Positions 10,339-17,923 of a DNA stretch of 27,471 nt are shown piece after piece (the first letter of the stretch is position 1; each line of letters opens with the position of its first letter). A program made the translations under genes and the position numbers. The stretch is from NCBI GenBank assembly GCA_017464225.1, contig JAFUDW010000173.1, positions 1-27,471 on the forward strand, read 5' to 3'. The DNA is from Clostridia bacterium (GTDB taxonomy: Bacteria > Bacillota_A > Clostridia > Christensenellales > Aristaeellaceae). The notes under the pieces are model-generated. The model saw only the letters and a program-made list of their open reading frames with translations, ran no database searches and had not been told where the DNA came from.

Positions 10339-11997
10339 ATGAAAAAGCGTTCAAAAGCCGGTACGCTATTCAAGATGCTGGGGCTGGTTCGGCCGCTGAC
10401 CGGATTTATGGCCCTGGCGGTCACGGCAGGCACCCTGGGGTACCTGGCGGTACAGTTCATTCCCGTATTGGGCGGATACGCCATCCTGCACGGTCTGGGG
10501 TATGCCGCGCCGATGTCCATCCATGCCATCTGGACGTGCCTGATCCTGTTTGCGCTGCTGCGCGCCGTGCTGCGCTATACTGAGCAGCGCACCAACCACT
10601 ATATCGCCTTCACCCTGCTGGCCATCGTACGCGACCGGGTATTCCAGGCGCTGCGTAGGCTGTGTCCCGCCAAGCTGGAAGGCCGGGACAAGGGCGATCT
10701 GATTTCGCTGATCACATCCGACGTGGAGCTGCTGGAGGTATTCTACGCGCATACCATCTCCCCCATCTGCATCGCCGTGCTCACCGAAGCATGCATGTGT
10801 CTGTTCATCGGCAGCTTCCATCCGCAGCTGGGTCTGCTGGCGCTGATCGCCTTCCTGTGCGTGGGCGTTGCCGTGCCGCTGATCATCTCCAGGGTGAGCG
10901 GCGATACGGGCGATCGGGTACGCGGTCAGTCCGGCGCGCTGGCCTCCTATGTGCTGGAAAATATCCGCGGCGTGGATGAAACCATTCAGTATGGCAACGG
11001 CGCTCAACGTCTGGCCGGCATGAACGAGCGCACCGACGCTTTGTCCCGTCAGCAGGACAAAATGAACAGACTCACCGGACTGAATCTGGCCATCGCCAAT
11101 ACGGCCATCCTGATTTTTGACGTTCTGATGGTATTTGCCGCCGCCCGCCTGTACCGCGCGGGCGCCGTGGGCTTTGACGGCTTCCTGATCCCCGTGCTGG
11201 CGCTGATGTCCTCCTTCGGCCCCGTTTCGGCCCTTTCCGGGCTGGGCACCACGCTGCAAAACACCATCGCTTCGGGCGGCCGGGTGCTGGATATCCTGGA
11301 AGAAAGCCCCGAAACCGATGAGATCGCGGGACAGCCCGAAATCGATTTTCACGGCGCGGCGTGCCGGGACGTCACCTTCGCCTATGCCGGGGAAACCGTG
11401 CTGCGGGACTTTTCCATGGTGTTCCCTGAGAACCGCGTCGTAGGCGTAACCGGCAAGAGCGGCAGCGGAAAATCCACGCTGCTGAAGCTTCTGATGCGCT
11501 TCTGGAAAACCGGAAAGGGAAGCATCAGCCTGTCGGGCACCGATATCGAGCGCGTCAATACCGATAATCTGCGGCGCATGGAAAGCTATATGACCCAGGA
11601 AACCCAGCTATTCAAGGATACCATCGCCGCCAACATCCGCATCGGCCGTTTGGACGCCACCCAGCAGGAAATCGAGGATGCCTGCAAGAAGGCCGCCATC
11701 CACGATTTCATTCTGTCGCTGCCCCAGGGATATGAAACCAGCGTGGGCGAATTGGGACAGACGCTCAGCGGCGGCGAGCGCCAGCGCATCGGATTGGCCC
11801 GCGCCTTCCTGCACAACGCCCCCTTCATGCTGCTGGACGAGCCCACCAGCAACCTGGACAGCCTGAACGAGGCCATCATCCTCAAATCGCTCCGTCAGGA
11901 GGCCGCTGGCCGCACGGTGGTACTGGTATCCCACCGCGCCTCCACCATGCGCATCGCCGATGAGATCCACTCGGTGGAAAACGGACGCGTATGCTGA
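10339..11997 (+). CDS. ABC exporter, fused permease/ATPase, CydC-like
   Basis: This 552-residue half-transporter has a permease domain up to about residue 320. Its motifs are Walker A GKSGSGKST (372-380), Q-loop Gln420 (YMTQETQLF), signature LSGGE (476-480), Walker B FMLLDE (496-501) and the H-loop VSHR. The N-terminal part with LRRLCPAKLEGRDKGDLIS and DVELLEVFYAHTISP matches the style of CydC. Its canonical Q-loop contrasts with the His variant in the upstream CydD-like partner, so the two probably form a heterodimer with unequal ATP sites. AAGGAGG sits inside the end of the upstream gene eight bases before the ATG, which points to translational coupling. The exported molecule is not known. 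Confidence 0.82.
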   Translation: MKKRSKAGTLFKMLGLVRPLTGFMALAVTAGTLGYLAVQFIPVLGGYAILHGLGYAAPMSIHAIWTCLILFALLRAVLRYTEQRTNHYIAFTLLAIVRDRVFQALRRLCPAKLEGRDKGDLISLITSDVELLEVFYAHTISPICIAVLTEACMCLFIGSFHPQLGLLALIAFLCVGVAVPLIISRVSGDTGDRVRGQSGALASYVLENIRGVDETIQYGNGAQRLAGMNERTDALSRQQDKMNRLTGLNLAIANTAILIFDVLMVFAAARLYRAGAVGFDGFLIPVLALMSSFGPVSALSGLGTTLQNTIASGGRVLDILEESPETDEIAGQPEIDFHGAACRDVTFAYAGETVLRDFSMVFPENRVVGVTGKSGSGKSTLLKLLMRFWKTGKGSISLSGTDIERVNTDNLRRMESYMTQETQLFKDTIAANIRIGRLDATQQEIEDACKKAAIHDFILSLPQGYETSVGELGQTLSGGERQRIGLARAFLHNAPFMLLDEPTSNLDSLNEAIILKSLRQEAAGRTVVLVSHRASTMRIADEIHSVENGRVC

Positions 11998-12022
11998 GAC
12001 TGTGCGAAAAGGAAGGATCAAT

Positions 12023-12403
12023 ATGACACCCAAAAGGCTGATTTTCCTCATATTGGGCTGCATATGCCTGGCGCTGGGCACCCTCGGCATCTTTCTGCCC
12101 GTGCTGCCCACCGTCCCCTTTTATCTTGCCACGGCATTCTGCTTCTCCCAAAGCTCCCAACGGCTCCACGACTGGTTCATCGGCACCGAGCTCTACCGCA
12201 AGCACCTGCAATCCTATGTGGAAAAGCGCGGTATGACCGCGCAAACAAAACGCAGCGTGATCCTTTCGGTGACGCTGCTGATGGGCATAGGCTTTTACAT
12301 GATGGCCCGCAAAGGGATCTGGATCCCCTGCGTGATATTGGCTATCGTATGGATCTGCCACCTTGTATACTTTTTGTTTGGCGTAAAAACCATCAAAGCA
12401 TGA
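12023..12403 (+). CDS. DUF454 (YbaN-like) inner membrane protein
   Basis: The 126-residue protein starts at the ATG at 12023 with GGAAGGA just upstream. An in-frame start at 11960 would overlap the ABC gene and has no ribosome site. The family signature is plain: LGTLGIFLPVLPTVPFYLATAFCFSQSS, then RLHDWFIG. About three to four membrane segments are visible, the last two near the C-terminus (SVILSVTLLMGIGF and WIPCVILAIVWICHLVYFLF). It is the last gene of the ABC operon, 25 bases after the CydC-like gene. DUF454 function is unknown. Confidence 0.85.
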   Translation: MTPKRLIFLILGCICLALGTLGIFLPVLPTVPFYLATAFCFSQSSQRLHDWFIGTELYRKHLQSYVEKRGMTAQTKRSVILSVTLLMGIGFYMMARKGIWIPCVILAIVWICHLVYFLFGVKTIKA

Positions 12404-12408
12404 TCCCT

Positions 12409-12434
12409 TCCGCCGGCTCGCCCGGCGGATTTTT
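12409..12434 (+). terminator. Intrinsic terminator ending the ABC/DUF454 operon
   Basis: TCCGCCGG (12409-12416) pairs with CCGGCGGA (12422-12429) and is followed by TTTTT. It lies between convergent genes. The opposite strand lacks a T-run, so it probably serves only the plus-strand operon. Confidence 0.85.
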
Positions 12435-12435
12435 G

Positions 12436-13935
12436 TCAGAGCAGGATGCACAGCACGCCGCCGTCGCCCTCGTTGAGGATCCGCGTCAGGGCCGCGCGCA
12501 CCTTCTCCTGGGCCTCCGGCGGCATACGGGTCAGCTTGGCGGCCAGCCCTTCCTTGATGAGATCCTCCAGCGTGCGGCCAAAGAAATTGGTTTCAAGCAA
12601 CTGCCTTTCATCCTGCTCCCAGGATTGGCGGAGCGTGGCGGCAAAATCGTCCGTCTGCTCCTGGGTGCCCAGCACGGGTGAAACCTCGGTTTCAATATCC
12701 GAGCGGATCAGATGCATGGCCGGCGCTTTGGCCCGCATGCGGATGGCGTAACGCCCGCCCTGTTTGCTGACCTCGGGCTCGTAGAGCTCCACATCGGCCA
12801 TGGTGGGCGTGACCAGCCCATACCCCGTTTCGTTGGCCTCCCGCAGCGCGTTGGAAACGCGGTCGTATTCCCGCTTGGCAGCCACCAGCTCTTTCATGAG
12901 CCGGAGCAGATGTCCGTCGCTTTCGATCTCAGCTCCGCACTGCTCGCTGAGCACGCGATTGAACAGCCCTTCCCGCAGCGGCAGGGCAAAGCTGACGCTG
13001 CCCTCGCCATAGGCGATATCCCGCAGCTGCGGCGCGTCGATATAAGCCGAATCCGCAAACGCAGCGGCGGCCTGCGCCGCGTCGCACATGCGCTTCGCAG
13101 GCGCCCCGGCATTGCGAACCTGCTCCACAATGTGCCGGGTCAGCCAGTGGCCGTCATCCAGCGCCGCGGCCCATTCGGGCACCTGGAAGCGGAGCTCCCG
13201 CAGCGGGAAGGAAGAAAGCACATCCTGCAAGACGCCCTGGGCATCCTGCGTCGACATCTCCTTGGCTGAAAGAAGGGTCACCGGCACGTCGTATTTCTCG
13301 CTGAGGGCGGCGCGCAGGTCTTTGGCTTCCCGGCTTTCCGGCGAGGCGGAATTGAGCACCATGGCAAAGGGCTTGCCAAGTTTTTTGAGCTCCTTGACCA
13401 GCTGCTCCTCGGCGGGCGCATAGGAGGCCCGGGGCAGATCGGTTACCGTGCCGTCGGTGGTGATCAGGATACCCATGGTGGCGTGATCGGTCATCACCCG
13501 GCGGGTACCCAGCTCCGCCGCTTCCTCAAAGGGCAGATCATGGTCGCTCCAGGGCGTCGCCACCATGCGGGCAGCTTCTCCCTCCTGCGCGCCCTGCGCG
13601 CCGCGAATCAGGTAGCCCACGGAATCCACCATGCGGATCCTGGCGGCGGCGTGATCGGGCAGCTGCACCGACGCCGCGCCGTCCGAGGGCACAAACCTGG
13701 GCTGCGTGGTCATGATGCTGCGTCCCGAAGCGCTCTGGGGCAATTCATCCACGATCCTATCCTTCTTGGCTCCCGGCGCGATCATGGGCAGCACCAGCTC
13801 GTTCATGAATCCGGTGATAAATGTGCTTTTTCCGGCGCGCACAGGCCCTACCACGCCGATATAGATCTCTCCCTGCGTGCGCTCCGCGATATCCCGATAA
13901 AGAGGCGCGGTTTCCCGCGCGGCTGTTTCAGACAT
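12436..13935 (-). CDS. spoIVA: Stage IV sporulation protein A (SpoIVA), spore coat basement-layer ATPase
   Basis: SpoIVA polymerises with ATP hydrolysis on the forespore outer membrane and anchors the coat and cortex. This version has 499 residues, close to the roughly 490 usual. Walker A GPVRAGKST is at 30-38, the threonine-rich segment SIMTTQPRFVPS at 73-84, and the Walker B-like IRMVDSVGYLIRGA has Asp104. The conserved WSDHDLPFEEAAELGTRRVMTDHATMG follows. The ATG at 13935 has AGGAGG seven bases upstream; longer in-frame starts lack this. The upstream region has a GCATAATG element preceded by GCATGATT. It could be a sigma-E promoter, as expected for spoIVA, but the match is loose. It is divergent from the MATE gene. 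Confidence 0.95.
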   Translation of the reverse strand: MSETAARETAPLYRDIAERTQGEIYIGVVGPVRAGKSTFITGFMNELVLPMIAPGAKKDRIVDELPQSASGRSIMTTQPRFVPSDGAASVQLPDHAAARIRMVDSVGYLIRGAQGAQEGEAARMVATPWSDHDLPFEEAAELGTRRVMTDHATMGILITTDGTVTDLPRASYAPAEEQLVKELKKLGKPFAMVLNSASPESREAKDLRAALSEKYDVPVTLLSAKEMSTQDAQGVLQDVLSSFPLRELRFQVPEWAAALDDGHWLTRHIVEQVRNAGAPAKRMCDAAQAAAAFADSAYIDAPQLRDIAYGEGSVSFALPLREGLFNRVLSEQCGAEIESDGHLLRLMKELVAAKREYDRVSNALREANETGYGLVTPTMADVELYEPEVSKQGGRYAIRMRAKAPAMHLIRSDIETEVSPVLGTQEQTDDFAATLRQSWEQDERQLLETNFFGRTLEDLIKEGLAAKLTRMPPEAQEKVRAALTRILNEGDGGVLCILL

Positions 13936-14067
13936 GGCATATCCTCCTCGCTTGCCGTTGCTGAAACACATTATGCCCGAAATTCCCAAATCATGCGTTT
14001 TTCCCCTTGCATTGGATAAAAAAACGGAGTATCATCCTTATCGTTCCATTTCTATCTGGAGGCATTT

Positions 14068-15426
14068 ATGGCAGGCACCCGTTCCATGGACATGACCCAG
14101 GGCCCCATCGCCCGGCAGCTGATATCCTTTGCCGTTCCAATGCTGATCGGCCTTATTTTTCAGCAGCTTTACAACACGGTGGACACCATTGTGGTGGGCA
14201 ACTTTGTCAGCGCCCAGGCGCTGGCCGCCGTGGGCACCACCGGCCCTTTGATCAACACGCTGTTGGGCTTTTTCAACGGCTTTTCAGCCGGAGCCACCGT
14301 TGTGATCGCCCGCGCCTTTGGCGCGCGGAACCCCAAGGACGTACAGAACGCCGTGCATACCACCATCGCCATGACGCTGATCCTGGCGGCGGTGATCACG
14401 GCGGCGGGGCTGCTGCTGACGCCGACGCTGCTGCGGCTCATGCGCGCGCCGGAGGATATGGTGCCCGAGGCTACCACCTACCTGCGCATCTACTTTATGG
14501 GTATTTCCGGCCTGATGCTCTATAACATGGGCGCGGGCATCCTGCGCGCCGTGGGCGACAGCCGCCGCCCGCTGTATTTTTTGATCTTTTCAGCCGTGAT
14601 CAACACGGCGGGCGACCTGATATTGGTGCTGGTGTTCCATCTGGGCGTGGCGGGCGTGGCCTACGCCACCATCCTTGCCCAGGGGCTCAGCGCGCTGCTG
14701 GTGCTGTACGTGCTGATGCAGGACGACGGCATCTACCGGCTGCGTTTCCGCCGCCTGCGCATCCACGGTGCTACGCTGAAACGCATCATTTCCATCGGTC
14801 TGCCCACCGCGCTGCAGAGCGCTATCACGGCTTTCAGCAACGTGTTTGTTCAGTCCTATATCAATGTGTTCGGCTCCTCCTGCGCGGCGGGATGGAGCAT
14901 GTACGGCAAGCTGGACCAGTTTGCCCTGCTGCCGCTGCAGTCCATCAGCATGGCCAACGCCACCTTTGTGGGGCAAAACCTGGGCGCGCTGGATATCCCC
15001 CGGGCCAAGCGGGGCATCCGCACGGCGCTGCTCACCGGCATGGGCTGTACGGCGGTGCTGATGGCGCCGCTGATGCTCTTTGCCGAGCCGCTGCTGCGGC
15101 TGTTCAACCAGCAGCCCGAGGTATTGTATTACGGCCGGCTCTTCGTGCTGTGGATATCGCCTTTTTATCTGTTTGCCTGCGTCAACGATATCCTGGGCGG
15201 CGCGCTGCGCGGGGCCGGCGAATCGCTGGCGACCATGATCTGCATGCTGATGAGCTTTGTGGTGATCCGGCAGATCTACCTGTACGTTATGTCCACGCTA
15301 ACCAGCAGCGCCGTGCTCACCGGGCTTGGCTATCCGCTGGGCTGGATACTGTGCAGCATCGCGCTTTCGCTGTGCTATAAGCTGATCCCCTGGGAGGAAA
15401 AGCAGCGGGCGCGGCAGGCTTCCTGA
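14068..15426 (+). CDS. MATE-family efflux transporter
   Basis: This 452-residue protein has about twelve membrane segments in two homologous halves. The start DMTQGPIARQLISFAVPMLIGLIFQQLYNTVDTIVVGNFV and the following GFSAGATVVIARAFGARN are typical of the DinF/NorM-like MATE proteins of Firmicutes. The second half repeats this logic (IGLPTALQSAITAFSNVFVQSYIN, then NATFVGQNLGA). MATE proteins export cationic compounds or drugs by Na+ or H+ antiport. Substrate cannot be read from the sequence. GGAGG lies five bases before the ATG. It stands alone: divergent from spoIVA and followed by a separate promoter for the NYN gene. Confidence 0.93.
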   Translation: MAGTRSMDMTQGPIARQLISFAVPMLIGLIFQQLYNTVDTIVVGNFVSAQALAAVGTTGPLINTLLGFFNGFSAGATVVIARAFGARNPKDVQNAVHTTIAMTLILAAVITAAGLLLTPTLLRLMRAPEDMVPEATTYLRIYFMGISGLMLYNMGAGILRAVGDSRRPLYFLIFSAVINTAGDLILVLVFHLGVAGVAYATILAQGLSALLVLYVLMQDDGIYRLRFRRLRIHGATLKRIISIGLPTALQSAITAFSNVFVQSYINVFGSSCAAGWSMYGKLDQFALLPLQSISMANATFVGQNLGALDIPRAKRGIRTALLTGMGCTAVLMAPLMLFAEPLLRLFNQQPEVLYYGRLFVLWISPFYLFACVNDILGGALRGAGESLATMICMLMSFVVIRQIYLYVMSTLTSSAVLTGLGYPLGWILCSIALSLCYKLIPWEEKQRARQAS

Positions 15427-15435
15427 TGAAATGGC

Positions 15436-15464
15436 TTTTCATTTATGGCCGTTCGTGGTATACT
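15436..15464 (+). promoter_or_regulatory. Promoter of the NYN/OST-HTH gene; it decides a TTG start
   Basis: TTTTCA (15436-15441), a 17-base spacer and TATACT (15459-15464) with an upstream TGG form a good extended -10 promoter. Transcription would start near 15471, only about eight bases before the ATG at 15479. AAGGAG at 15487-15492 instead serves the in-frame TTG at 15503. Confidence 0.6.
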
Positions 15465-15502
15465 GAATAGGGTATACGATGCCCGAAAGGAGTTATTTTA
15501 AT

Positions 15503-16507
15503 TTGGGTACAGCTAAATTCGCCGTATTTGTTGATTTGGAAAACTGCGGCGCCAAAGTGGAAACACTGACCAACATTCTGGAGAAGGTCAAGATCCGGGG
15601 CGATATCCTGCTGGGAAAGGTATACGGCTATACCGACCGGTTCAGCGACCTGAAGGAAATTTTGCTTTCCAACACCTTTACCGTGGTCCCCTCGCTGCGC
15701 TATGGCGTGGCGCAGAAGAACAACGCCGATATCATGCTGGTGATCGACGCGCTGACCACCGCCTATTCCAATCCGATGATCGACAGCTTTTGCATCGTAT
15801 CGGGCGACAGCGACTACGTGCCGCTGGTGGGCACGCTGAAGGGTATGGGCAAATTTGTGCTGGGCATCAGCCGCAGCGAGGCCGCCAGCACCATTTTTAT
15901 CAACGCCTGCAACGAATTCCAGTTTTTGGAGACCGTGGGCGTCACGCCCCGCCGGCCCATGCGCAGCAAAAGCAAAAAAACGCCGCTGGAGGACGATACC
16001 GGGGATGAGGAAGCGCTCTGCAAGCTGATCGAGGGCATCCTGGACGAGGCCGAAGAGGACGAAATGTACGCCAGCGAGCTCAAGGGCGTGCTGCTCCGCT
16101 TGCGTCCGCAGTTCAATGAAAAAAACTATGGCTGCGGCACCTTTGGCAAGCTGCTCAGTAAGCTCAGCGGCAAGTACGGCACATTCCGTATGCGCAACGA
16201 CAGCTACAACGTGATGGTATCCCTGACCCCCGATTCCACATCGGGCAGCCGGGGCGACAATCAGCCCCTGACCCGGGACAGCTGGCGCGCCGCCTTTTCC
16301 GCCCAGCTGCAGCGGTACAAGGACGACGGGATTGAGCGCATCAATCCCTCCATCCTCAAGGCCGATATCACCAGCGTATATCCCGATTTCAGCGAAAAGG
16401 CCATCGGCTTCAAGCGCTTTTCCGACGTGCTCAAGCAGATGGAAAAGGATGGGCTTCTGCAGCTGGAGCTGGATGAGCAGAAAAACATGCTGGTCAAAAT
16501 GCTGTGA
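15503..16507 (+). CDS. NYN-domain (PIN-like) putative ribonuclease with two OST-HTH/LOTUS domains
   Basis: I place the start at TTG 15503 (334 residues). The ATG at 15479 would add eight residues but lies on top of the ribosome site. The N-terminal NYN domain (about 1-145) has the acidic metal-binding residues: Asp11 in VFVDLENCG, Asp76 in NNADIMLVIDAL, and Asp102/Asp104 in IVSGDSDYVPLV. This fits an RNase of the PIN fold. A charged linker follows. Then come two winged-helix OST-HTH (LOTUS) modules, about 168-240 (YASELKGVLLRLRPQFNEKNYGCGTFGKLL) and 260-334 (IERINPSILKADITSVYPDFSEKAIG). LOTUS domains bind RNA, so it probably acts on structured RNA. The DUF1858 gene follows after 29 bases. Confidence 0.88.
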   Translation: MGTAKFAVFVDLENCGAKVETLTNILEKVKIRGDILLGKVYGYTDRFSDLKEILLSNTFTVVPSLRYGVAQKNNADIMLVIDALTTAYSNPMIDSFCIVSGDSDYVPLVGTLKGMGKFVLGISRSEAASTIFINACNEFQFLETVGVTPRRPMRSKSKKTPLEDDTGDEEALCKLIEGILDEAEEDEMYASELKGVLLRLRPQFNEKNYGCGTFGKLLSKLSGKYGTFRMRNDSYNVMVSLTPDSTSGSRGDNQPLTRDSWRAAFSAQLQRYKDDGIERINPSILKADITSVYPDFSEKAIGFKRFSDVLKQMEKDGLLQLELDEQKNMLVKML

Positions 16508-16536
16508 CAGCCGCTTAGGCCCTGGAGGTTATTGAA

Positions 16537-16743
16537 ATGGATATCACCGAGCAAACGACCATCCGCGAGGTGTTCATGATCAATCCCCGCACCGCGCGCA
16601 TTTTTATGGAATTTGGCATGCACTGTCTGGGCTGTCCCCACTCCATCGCCGAAAGCCTGGTGGACGCCTGCGCAGTCCACGGCGCCAACGTGGACGAGCT
16701 GGTGCACCAGCTCAATGAATTCATCGCCGAATCCCAGGGCTGA
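16537..16743 (+). CDS. DUF1858-domain protein with a CxxC redox motif
   Basis: This 68-residue protein matches the DUF1858 pattern: an N-terminal TTIREVFMINPRTARIFMEFGMHCLGCPHSIAESLVDACAVHG. The CLGC pair (Cys36, Cys39) is the proposed redox disulfide of the family, which is also found joined to hybrid-cluster proteins. GGAGG lies eight bases before the ATG. It probably shares a transcript with the NYN gene and ends at a strong terminator. Its partner is unknown. Confidence 0.9.
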   Translation: MDITEQTTIREVFMINPRTARIFMEFGMHCLGCPHSIAESLVDACAVHGANVDELVHQLNEFIAESQG

Positions 16744-16761
16744 TACGCCCGGGAACACGCA

Positions 16762-16796
16762 GCCTTCCCCGCATGAAACCCGGGGTAAGGCTTTTT
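16762..16796 (+). terminator. Intrinsic terminator after the DUF1858 gene
   Basis: GCCTTCCCCG pairs with CGGGGTAAGGC (one bulged base) and is followed by TTTTT. Confidence 0.85.
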
Positions 16797-16846
16797 ATGC
16801 TTTGCGAGGCATATGATAATCTATCACGATTTCAGAGGAGAGAGCT

Positions 16847-17911
16847 ATGAAAAAAATCGTCCTCACCGGCGGCGGCACCGCCGGGCACGTCACCCCGCAC
16901 CTGGCGCTGCTGCCCCATCTGCTGAAAGCGGGCTACGAGGTGCACTATATCGGCACCGAGGAGGGGATCGAGCACGGCATGATCGGAAAGCTTGAGGGTG
17001 TGACCTACCACGCCGTCAAATCCGGAAAGCTGCGCCGGTATCATGACTGGAAAAACTTTACCGATCCCTTCCGGGTGATCGCCGGCGCGTTCCAGAGCGC
17101 TCATCTGATGCGCAGGCTCAAGCCCGACGTGCTCTTTTCCAAGGGCGGCTTCGTTTCGGTGCCCGTGGTGGTTGGCGCCTGGCTGAACAGGGTCCCCACC
17201 CTGTGCCATGAGAGCGATCTGACGCCCGGCCTCGCCAATAAAATATGTTCCAAATTTGCCCAAAGGATCGCCACCACCTTTCCGGAATGCGCTGAAGCGC
17301 TGGGCAAAAAAGCGGTATTCACCGGCACACCCCTGCGGCCCGAGCTGTTCAGCGGCAGCCGAGAAAAGGGTCTGGAAATGGCGGGCTTCTCCCCCGATAA
17401 GCCTGTGCTGCTGATGATGGGCGGCAGCCTGGGCGCCCAAAGCGTCAACAAAGCCCTGCGGGAAGCGCTGCCTCAGCTGCTGCCCCGCATGCAGGTGCTT
17501 CACATCTGCGGCAGAAACAATCTGGACGAAAGCCTGAACGGCCTTTCGGGCTACTGGCAAGCGGAGTTTTTGACCGACCGGCTGCCCGACGCCATGGCGG
17601 CGGCGGACCTGATCCTGAGCCGCGCCGGCGCCAACGCGCTGTGCGAGTTTCAGGCGTTGGGCAAGCCCATGCTGCTGATCCCCTACCCCAAGGGCGCCAG
17701 CCGGGGCGACCAGATCCTCAACGCCGCCTCCTTTAAAAAGCGCGGTCTTGCCCGGGTGATGGCCCAGGAGGATATGACCGCCGACAGCCTGGCAAAGGCG
17801 CTGATCGATCTGTGGGAAAACGGCGACGATCTGCGCCGCGCGCTGCGGGAAGCGCCGCCCGCCGACGGCACCCAGGCCGTGCTCAGGCTCATCGAAGAAA
17901 TACAGAAGTAA
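16847..17911 (+). CDS. murG: UDP-GlcNAc:lipid I N-acetylglucosaminyltransferase MurG
   Basis: MurG adds GlcNAc to lipid I to form lipid II at the inner face of the membrane, the last cytoplasmic step of peptidoglycan precursor synthesis. The 354-residue GT28 enzyme has the N-terminal glycine loop TGGGTAGHVTPH (7-18), HESDLTPGLANK (121-132), the second glycine loop GGSLGAQSVN (192-201), SRAGANALCE (258-267) with the sugar-nucleotide-binding Glu, and GDQILNA (287-293). AGAGGAG precedes the ATG. It is not in a division and cell wall cluster here. It follows its own upstream AT-rich region with TATGATAAT near 16812 (possible -10) and is coupled to rlmD 12 bases downstream. Confidence 0.95.
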   Translation: MKKIVLTGGGTAGHVTPHLALLPHLLKAGYEVHYIGTEEGIEHGMIGKLEGVTYHAVKSGKLRRYHDWKNFTDPFRVIAGAFQSAHLMRRLKPDVLFSKGGFVSVPVVVGAWLNRVPTLCHESDLTPGLANKICSKFAQRIATTFPECAEALGKKAVFTGTPLRPELFSGSREKGLEMAGFSPDKPVLLMMGGSLGAQSVNKALREALPQLLPRMQVLHICGRNNLDESLNGLSGYWQAEFLTDRLPDAMAAADLILSRAGANALCEFQALGKPMLLIPYPKGASRGDQILNAASFKKRGLARVMAQEDMTADSLAKALIDLWENGDDLRRALREAPPADGTQAVLRLIEEIQK

Positions 17912-17923
17912 GGGGAGGACGCC

